From assembly GCA_030605045.1 (NCBI GenBank), contig JAUWBK010000018.1, forward strand, positions 1-10,675: 10,675 nt of DNA, in the 5' to 3' direction. Origin of the DNA: Dehalococcoidia bacterium (GTDB taxonomy: Bacteria > Chloroflexota > Dehalococcoidia > Dehalococcoidales > RBG-16-60-22). Below, in pieces: positions 6,167 to 10,675 of the stretch. The first letter of the stretch is position 1. Every line of letters starts with the position of its first letter. Both the position numbers and the translations under genes were made by a program. The notes under the pieces are model-generated. The model was not told the origin of the DNA. It saw nothing but the letters and a program-made list of their open reading frames with translations, and did no database searches.

Positions 6167-7291
6167 TTATTTTTTACCTTTATCGATTATCTTTACGATA
6201 TCTGACCCTGAGAAAGTTGTGCCATCAAGAAGGCTTCCTGTAAGAGTCAGTGAGATACAGTCTTCGTCTTCTACTTCACCCATAGCAGCCACTATCTCTT
6301 GCTTATCGAACTTTAAAACTAGGTCGATATATCCGTCCGGGCCTTCTTCCCAACATGAGAGACAATCAACGAGTTCACCTTTATACGGTGCTGCAACGTC
6401 TTCCAAAGCCGTTTTCTTTTCATCGGGCGGTATAACGGGATCGAATGGTTCACTTCCTGGACCAAATGCCGCTAATGCCACTGATGATGGATCAATCTGA
6501 GTTACATCGAAGTCCTCTGTCCCCAGTATAGCTACCGGCAGAACACCTTTGCTCTTGACATTCAGAGGATTCGGGCAGGAATTAGGCTTGATGTCTATGG
6601 TCACTTCAATAACACCACAGATGTTCCTCACAAGTACACCATTGTCATATTCGGTATAGCCATTTCCAGAATTGTCAGAGAATACATTAGAGTCGCCAGA
6701 TAGGATAAACCAACCACTCCCTATCTTATCAGCGCCGATGAAAGTCGTCCCACCTTGAGTACGTACAAGACTGTGTGCGTGCGGACCAGCTGACACCTCT
6801 ACCTCTGATGTCCATGCATACCTAATCGAAGACACACCAGCAGTGAAGGGTGACGGGTCGATGTTGGTTGTAGTGTGGAAGGTGGGGTCTATGCTTGCCG
6901 GAACTAGCGATAGGTCGGCATCTAGAGCCTCTGCTAGGCTGTTCATGTTCTCAATCGCATCTAAGAAGTATGTATCATTGTTCGCCAAAGCAACGATCTT
7001 TCCGCCGCCAATCACGAAATTCGTCAACGCTGAGATTGTATCATTACTAAAATCATCACTATTTAATGGCAGTATGATGCAACAATAGGGAGAAAGGTCA
7101 CTGGGTAACACGCTCAGCGTATCGACTTCCTTACCAGCAGCCTCACCGAATTTAGTATATCCATCGTCGAAAGCACCATCACCAGTGTAGACAAGGATAT
7201 TGCAGGTGGGTGATGCTGCCGCCGGCAAGGCTAGTCCTAGCATCATTACCAGAGCTACGAATATACTTACTAACACTCCAAGCTTCCTCAT
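6167..7291 (-). CDS. Secreted two-domain protein with C-terminal 'VLPVAILGTEDFDV' domain
   Basis: The 374-residue protein starts with a Sec signal peptide: MRK, a hydrophobic core (5-22), then LPAAA, with likely signal peptidase I cleavage after Ala26. It therefore acts outside the membrane. Residues 30-226 alternate strands and helices (NILVYTGDGAFDDGYTKFG, CCIILPLNSDDF, GGGKIVALAN, GSGWFILSGDSNVFSD), resembling a glutamine-amidotransferase-like or ThuA-like flavodoxin fold; no catalytic triad is recognised. Residues 230-370 are a domain seen repeatedly in surface proteins of Chloroflexota and archaea: IDIKPNSCPNPLN (233-245), KGVLPVAILGTEDFDVTQID (248-267), then GPDGYIDLVLKFD (317-329) and LTGSLLDGTTFSGSD (350-364). 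The function of both parts is unknown; the second may be a calcium-type adhesive or structural module. No sortase or PEP-CTERM anchor is visible. AAGGAGA lies six bases before the ATG. The leader upstream suggests regulated expression. Confidence 0.8.
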   Translation of the reverse strand: MRKLGVLVSIFVALVMMLGLALPAAASPTCNILVYTGDGAFDDGYTKFGEAAGKEVDTLSVLPSDLSPYCCIILPLNSDDFSNDTISALTNFVIGGGKIVALANNDTYFLDAIENMNSLAEALDADLSLVPASIDPTFHTTTNIDPSPFTAGVSSIRYAWTSEVEVSAGPHAHSLVRTQGGTTFIGADKIGSGWFILSGDSNVFSDNSGNGYTEYDNGVLVRNICGVIEVTIDIKPNSCPNPLNVKSKGVLPVAILGTEDFDVTQIDPSSVALAAFGPGSEPFDPVIPPDEKKTALEDVAAPYKGELVDCLSCWEEGPDGYIDLVLKFDKQEIVAAMGEVEDEDCISLTLTGSLLDGTTFSGSDIVKIIDKGKK

Positions 7292-7526
7292 TTAAGTTCT
7301 CCTTTCTTTGACAAACGTTAGCTTAGTTCCTAGTTTGCTTTTCTCTATCATCACCCCCTTTCCTACAAAACAAAAACCGACCTTTCCAGGCCGGTTTCAC
7401 TATTGGCTCCCCACCACCGAAGTGACCACCAAATGATAGATGGTAGTTCACAGCCTCCTGAAGATCTGCAGTCAACCCTTAATCTATATTAAAAGCTTTG
7501 TACACCCCCTCACTCAGTCATCGGAG
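7292..7526 (-). promoter_or_regulatory. Structured ~235-nt 5' leader, candidate attenuator or riboswitch
   Basis: Between the expected start point (about 7526) and the ATG lies a long leader. Reading leftward, an outer helix GGCT/AGCC (7455-7452 with 7408-7405) encloses GTGAACTACCA paired with TGGTGGTCAC (7451-7441 with 7431-7422, one bulge). The CAC at 7424-7422 can instead close a CAC-TTCG-GTG hairpin (7424-7415), so two pairings compete. A terminator follows, then an unstructured stretch and AAGGAGA. I could not match it to the conserved cores of known classes such as cyclic di-GMP, cobalamin, TPP, SAM or fluoride switches. Confidence 0.55.
7362..7397 (-). terminator. Intrinsic terminator inside the leader of the secreted-protein gene
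   Basis: Reading leftward, AAACCGGCCT (7397-7388), loop GGAA, and AGGTCGGTTT (7383-7374) form a 10-bp stem with one G-U pair, followed by a T-rich run (TTGTTTTG). The T run is on the leftward strand only. No leftward gene lies between it and the promoter at 7561, so it would stop the transcript of the secreted-protein gene before its start codon. Confidence 0.75.
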
Positions 7527-7532
7527 GCTTAT

Positions 7533-7561
7533 ATTATAAATCTAAGAATATTGATTGTCAA
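7533..7561 (-). promoter_or_regulatory. Perfect-consensus sigma-70 promoter
   Basis: Reading leftward, TTGACA (7561-7556) and TATAAT (7538-7533) are separated by exactly 17 bases, the ideal sigma-70 arrangement. It points at the secreted-protein gene. The 513-bp gap between that gene and the DUF72 gene holds this promoter, the leader, a short AAAAAAGGAACCTTTTT palindrome near 7698-7714 and the DUF72 promoter; I see no gene in it. Confidence 0.85.
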
Positions 7562-7754
7562 CTCCTCTTATGTTATCCTTACCTAACCATCAGATACTCT
7601 TTATAGCGTCAACATGGTCAGAGGCTTGTAGGAGCAGTAGTAAACTTGTCCGCGGATTAATACCTACCCTAGAAAGGTTGTGTGGAGAGGATAGCAACAA
7701 AAAAGGAACCTTTTTACCTGAGTCGCGACCTTGGCGCCTTCGTCCTTCACCAGT

Positions 7755-7784
7755 TTGGAAGTCTATCGTCAGAGATGCTAGAAT
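7755..7784 (+). promoter_or_regulatory. Likely promoter of the DUF72 / Cof-type HAD pair
   Basis: TTGGAA (7755-7760) and TAGAAT (7779-7784) are 18 bases apart and match consensus at four and five of six positions. The start point would lie about 14 bases before the DUF72 ATG. Confidence 0.4.
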
Positions 7785-7804
7785 AAAGTCGGGCAAGGGA
7801 TGTA

Positions 7805-8566
7805 ATGGCGTTTCATTACCATATTGGCACCTCCGGCTGGCATTACGACCACTGGCGAGACATATTCTATCCGGCGAAATTAACTAAGGCAGAATGGCTC
7901 GGGTTTTATGCCCACCATTTTAATACCGTAGAACTCAATAATAGCTTTTACCGACTCCCTTCCGAGGCTGCCTTTGCCAACTGGTATCATTCGTCGCCGC
8001 CCAATTTTACCTTTGCCGTCAAGGTGAGCCGTTTTATTACTCATATCAAGCGACTGAAAAACAGCGAAGAACCATTAGAGAATTTTATTACCAGAGCTAA
8101 AATCTTGGGTGAGAAATTGGGTCCGCTTTTGTACCAGCTGCCGCCGAGTCTGCATCGTAATGACGAGGTGCTGGAGTCATTCCTGTCAAATTTACCCCCG
8201 GGGATGCAGCATGTCTTTGAATTCCGGCACCCCTCCTGGCTTGAGGAGAAGGTTTTTGAAATCTTACGCAAGTATAATGTCGGTCTCTGCGTTTTTGATA
8301 TGCCTTCCCTCACTTGCCCTCTGGTGACAACCACCGATTTTGCCTACGTTAGATTTCATGGCAGTAGCGGTCTCTACTCCAGCTGTTACTCTGATGAAGA
8401 ATTAGCTGATTGGGCAAAGAAGATAGCCAATTTGGCGGCAAATCTTAAAGCTGTCTACATCTATTTCAATAATGACATCGAGGGGTTTGCGGTGAGAAAT
8501 GCCAGAACTCTCCGAAGCTATCTACAAGCCTGGAAAGGAAATAAAGTTGATAAATCATCCCTATAA
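7805..8566 (+). CDS. DUF72 (YecE-like) family protein
   Basis: The 253-residue product is a full-length DUF72 protein, a TIM-barrel family present in bacteria and archaea whose function is not established. Family landmarks in order are IGTSGWHYDHW (7-17), FNTVELNNSFYRLP (39-52), FTFAVKVSRFITH (68-80), GPLLYQLPPS (106-115), VFEFRHPSW (137-145), YVRFHG (181-186) and YIYFNND..GFAVRNA (219-233). Conserved Glu, Lys, Arg and His residues line the barrel mouth in the family and suggest a phosphate- or nucleic-acid-related substrate, but this is inference. The ATG follows an AAGGGATG ribosome-binding site. Its 3' end overlaps the HAD gene by 20 bases, so the two are probably translationally coupled. 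Confidence 0.93.
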   Translation: MAFHYHIGTSGWHYDHWRDIFYPAKLTKAEWLGFYAHHFNTVELNNSFYRLPSEAAFANWYHSSPPNFTFAVKVSRFITHIKRLKNSEEPLENFITRAKILGEKLGPLLYQLPPSLHRNDEVLESFLSNLPPGMQHVFEFRHPSWLEEKVFEILRKYNVGLCVFDMPSLTCPLVTTTDFAYVRFHGSSGLYSSCYSDEELADWAKKIANLAANLKAVYIYFNNDIEGFAVRNARTLRSYLQAWKGNKVDKSSL

Positions 8567-9368
8567 GCTTTTGGTGATGGATATTGACGGCACACTGGTC
8601 AACAGGCATGGAAAAATCTCCGCTGCAGACAGGGAGGCACTGGCTAAAGTCCGTGATTTGGGGATACCGGTCTCTCTGTCCACCGGGCGAGGACTCCAAG
8701 CCTCCTTGAGTATCATCAATCAGCTCTCACCGGATGGCTACCACATATCCTTTGACGGGGCTCTGGTCAGCAGCCCCAGTCAGGGTGAGGAAGTTTATGT
8801 CCGACCAATTAGTAAAGTGATGGTGAGGCAAATGGTTGAGGTTGCTCACGAACATAACCTTGACCTCGAGCTTTTTACCGTGACGCATTACTTTGTCGAG
8901 CGAGAGACCTGGTCAACCGATGCCCACCGTCAGTTCTTCGGCATTCAGCCGACCATCGTCGATTTCACCAAGCTCTGGGAGAAGGAGAGAGTCATTAAAG
9001 GTGGGCTGGTACCCACCACCCCCCAGGAAGCCGCCAAAGCCAGGGATTTCTGCCGCCAATTTGGTGATAGTCTTCACTTCTCCTGGGTAAAGACACCCGC
9101 TTTCCCCGACGTTGACTTTATCAACATCCTCGCTCCCGGGGTATCTAAAGGGAAAGCGTTGCAAACCTTGGCTTCGCATCTGGGGATATCGCTAAATGAG
9201 GTTATTGCGGTGGGAGACGGCACCAACGATATGTCACTCCTCACTTCAGCCGGTCTGGCGATTGCCATGGGCAACGCCCCGGATGAAGTCAAGGCAATAG
9301 CCGACTATGTTACCCTTGATGTTGACCACAGCGGTCTGGCGGCAGCGATTAACCAATTTTTGTTGTAA
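8547..9368 (+). CDS. Cof-type HAD-IIB hydrolase (sugar-phosphate phosphatase-like)
   Basis: A cytoplasmic HAD phosphatase of 273 residues, the usual Cof size. Motif I is VMDIDGTL (Asp12 nucleophile, Asp14), motif II STGRG (Ser46), motif III Lys202 in VSKGKAL, and motif IV VGDGTNDMSLL (Asp224, Asp228), followed by the typical AMGNAPDEVKAIADYVT segment (240-256). The C2B cap lies between motifs II and III. Such enzymes dephosphorylate sugar phosphates, flavin precursors or similar metabolites; the substrate is not predictable here. I chose the TTG at 8547 because AAAGGA lies seven bases upstream and homologues begin only a few residues before KLLVMDIDGT. The in-frame ATG at 8499 has a weak ribosome-binding site and would create a 68-base overlap with the DUF72 gene, though it cannot be excluded. 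Confidence 0.92.
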   Translation: MINHPYKLLVMDIDGTLVNRHGKISAADREALAKVRDLGIPVSLSTGRGLQASLSIINQLSPDGYHISFDGALVSSPSQGEEVYVRPISKVMVRQMVEVAHEHNLDLELFTVTHYFVERETWSTDAHRQFFGIQPTIVDFTKLWEKERVIKGGLVPTTPQEAAKARDFCRQFGDSLHFSWVKTPAFPDVDFINILAPGVSKGKALQTLASHLGISLNEVIAVGDGTNDMSLLTSAGLAIAMGNAPDEVKAIADYVTLDVDHSGLAAAINQFLL

Positions 9369-9439
9369 GCGTGGTGTTAGCAAGGAACTAGAGTAACAAA
9401 AGAAGCTATGTGCCCCCAATTGCACAATCCGCCCAGGTT

Positions 9440-10234
9440 TTAGATCAGGTTAAATACACGTCTCGGGTTATTGTAAAGGACTCCGGTGATATCCTCTTCC
9501 TTTAAGCCTAACTTCTTCATCTGTAACGCTGTCCTTGGCACCCCCAGTGGATCTGACCGATGGCGGATACGGCTATCACTACTCACCAATACGCGGTTCA
9601 TATCACTCTCAGCAACAATCCTAGCCGCATCCTCAGGTGTTATCCTCCGCATGGGTAACACAGAGATTTCAGCAATACAGCCAGCATCCGTGATTATCCT
9701 TGTGGTACTTGCATCAGCATGGACAATGACCACTTTGCCCCGCTCAAGTCCAGCCTCGTCAACAAGTTCCAAATAGCGCGCAATCCAATCAGACCTCTCC
9801 GTAGCAGGTAAATGCAGTACTGCCGTTTTATTGTGTTCCTTGGCCATCCTGAGCTCAGTCCTTAATATCTTTTCCTGTTTGCTTAAATCAGGGCAGGTGC
9901 CCGATTTTGGCTCCAAACCGATTTCGCCGACGCCAACCACTCTATCACGATTCAAGTATTCGGGGAGCGCCTCGAGAATTTTCTCGTAGTCAGCGGGAAC
10001 GGCGTTCATGTTAATACCAAGGATAACATAAACATCTATAAAGTAATCAGCAGCTCGTCTGGTCTCGCCGACCAACGTGTGCTCGTAGTAGTTTAGTGCT
10101 GCCTGAGCAGAGGTGGCGTAATCCATCCCCCCTGCCCCATCGGCTATCAAGGCGCTGATACCGGCCGCCGCCATGGCCTCCAAGTCCATTACCCCGAGAG
10201 ATTCCATCATGACATGTGAGTCTATTAACTTCAT
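9440..10234 (-). CDS. TatD-like metal-dependent hydrolase (COG1099-type TIM barrel)
   Basis: The 264-residue protein resembles TatD-family hydrolases, in particular the predicted TIM-barrel group COG1099. Candidate metal ligands visible are His7 in LIDSHVMME, Glu104 in GVGEIGLEP, His141 in AVLHLPA, His172 in VIVHADAS and Asp220 in VSSDSR. The opening motif of TatD proteins is H-x-H; here the second position is Met9, so one ligand is missing. The end, YNNPRRVFNL (254-263), matches the family's usual N-P-xx-F. TatD enzymes are nucleases or general phosphoester/amide hydrolases; the substrate here is unknown. The ATG at 10234 is chosen because GGAGGT lies five bases upstream; the in-frame GTG at 10249 overlaps that site. 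It converges on the Cof-type gene with a 71-bp gap showing no clear terminator. Confidence 0.85.
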   Translation of the reverse strand: MKLIDSHVMMESLGVMDLEAMAAAGISALIADGAGGMDYATSAQAALNYYEHTLVGETRRAADYFIDVYVILGINMNAVPADYEKILEALPEYLNRDRVVGVGEIGLEPKSGTCPDLSKQEKILRTELRMAKEHNKTAVLHLPATERSDWIARYLELVDEAGLERGKVVIVHADASTTRIITDAGCIAEISVLPMRRITPEDAARIVAESDMNRVLVSSDSRIRHRSDPLGVPRTALQMKKLGLKEEDITGVLYNNPRRVFNLI

Positions 10235-10284
10235 CTGGTACCTCCTCACTAGTCTTTACATTTTGCTCTGTGCCTTAACTCATG

Positions 10285-10312
10285 AACATAGCAATTGTCC
10301 TTACATCGTCAA
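10285..10312 (-). promoter_or_regulatory. Possible promoter of the TatD-like gene
   Basis: Reading leftward, TTGACG (10312-10307) and TATGTT (10290-10285) are 16 bases apart, matching consensus at five and four of six positions. The start point would fall near 10278, about 45 bases ahead of the ATG. The boxes overlap a 19-codon open frame (10334-10275) noted separately. Confidence 0.4.
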
Positions 10313-10431
10313 GTGTCTCGTTTATCTCTGCCATAAATATACCTTAGTTAGATTATCGAACTCAATACAAGGTCCCAAAAGATATTCGCGCGGAACGCCT
10401 GAATTGAACAGAACGTCACAATGTTGTCTTC

Positions 10432-10460
10432 TTGCCCCCTGATTTAGAAAGGGCTATAAT
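10432..10460 (+). promoter_or_regulatory. Promoter of the flavin reductase-family gene
   Basis: TTGCCC (10432-10437) and a perfect TATAAT (10455-10460) are 17 bases apart. Transcription would start near 10467, about 38 bases before the ATG at 10505. The divergent TatD-like gene uses the other side of this 270-bp gap. Confidence 0.6.
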
Positions 10461-10504
10461 GCTAGCTAAATCCTAGATGATAATATAATCTACAGGAGGA
10501 AAAT

Positions 10505-10675
10505 ATGGCCAAAATTCTGATGGGCCCCACCACGAGGATTTACCCCTTGCCCACACTCTTGGTCGGGGCAAATGTTGATGGTAAGCCAAACTTTATGGCG
10601 GTAGCGTGGGGTAGCAATGCCAGTGCGGAACCCCCGATGATTTCGGTAGCCATCCGAACCAGTCGCCACACCCAT
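10505..10675 (+). CDS. Flavin reductase-family protein, N-terminal part (partial)
   Basis: Fifty-seven codons are open to the right edge. The product starts MAKILMGPTTRIYPLPTLLV, followed by GKPNFMAVAW (26-35) and EPPMISVAIRTSRHTH (42-57). This is the beginning of an FMN-binding split-barrel protein of the flavin reductase / DIM6-NTAB type (COG1853): the PNxMxVAW and PPMxxVAIRxSRxTH stretches build the flavin site. Members bind FMN and either reduce flavin with NAD(P)H or act as small flavoprotein oxidoreductases; which applies cannot be seen from this fragment. The start is firm: an AGGAGG ribosome-binding site (10494-10499) lies five bases before the ATG, with a good promoter upstream. The opposite-strand open frame across this region is a shadow. 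Confidence 0.9.
   Translation, partial: MAKILMGPTTRIYPLPTLLVGANVDGKPNFMAVAWGSNASAEPPMISVAIRTSRHTH

Noticed and set aside
7555..7887. Rightward 110-codon open frame overlapping the DUF72 start
   Set aside because: It runs into the well-supported DUF72 gene in another frame, covers the leftward promoter at its 5' end, and shows no recognisable motif.
10490..10675. Leftward 61-codon open frame at the right edge
   Set aside because: It is the antisense shadow of the flavin reductase-family gene, which has a clear promoter, ribosome-binding site and family motifs.

Overview
The window looks like a chromosomal segment of an uncultured bacterium. The mix of genes (a DUF763 protein, an FmdB zinc ribbon, a COG1099-type TatD relative, and a secreted protein ending in an 'IDIKPxSxPNxxN...KGVLPVAILGTEDFDV' domain) and the CCCCT-rich hairpin repeats suggest a Chloroflexota/Dehalococcoidia-like organism. 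This is inference from gene content only; no rRNA or tRNA gene is present to settle it.

Layout from left to right. Positions 1-27 hold the first nine codons of a leftward gene. Positions 93-276 hold two inverted copies of an ~84-nt two-hairpin repeat. nadE (leftward, ammonia-dependent NAD+ synthetase) is divergent from a rightward pair, an fmdB-type zinc ribbon and a DUF763 gene. Their two promoters sit back to back, and the two -35 boxes form the arms of one inverted repeat. Next is a solitary AT-rich gene (2747-4465) for a GHKL ATPase with a C-terminal region that looks like a PD-(D/E)XK nuclease. It is the best candidate here for an undescribed, possibly defence-related protein. A convergent HAD phosphatase gene follows, with a promoter bracketed by an inverted repeat.

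About 1 kb (5163-6166) has no credible gene. It holds a third copy of the hairpin repeat, a GC-rich hairpin-dense stretch and a helically phased array of TGGGCAAC direct repeats. A leftward gene for a secreted two-domain protein (6167-7291) follows. Upstream of it are a perfect TTGACA-17-TATAAT promoter, a ~235-nt leader with competing hairpins, and an intrinsic terminator ahead of the start codon. No other leftward gene lies upstream for that terminator to serve, so the arrangement reads as an attenuator or riboswitch candidate.

The right part has a DUF72 gene overlapping a Cof-type HAD hydrolase gene (likely one transcript), a convergent TatD-like metallohydrolase gene lacking one expected metal-binding histidine, and the first 57 codons of a flavin reductase-family gene running off the right edge.

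Most genes are housekeeping or small-molecule hydrolase types without an evident shared pathway. The accessory-looking parts are the GHKL gene, the hairpin repeats, the 5.3-6.1 kb region and the 7.3-7.55 kb leader.
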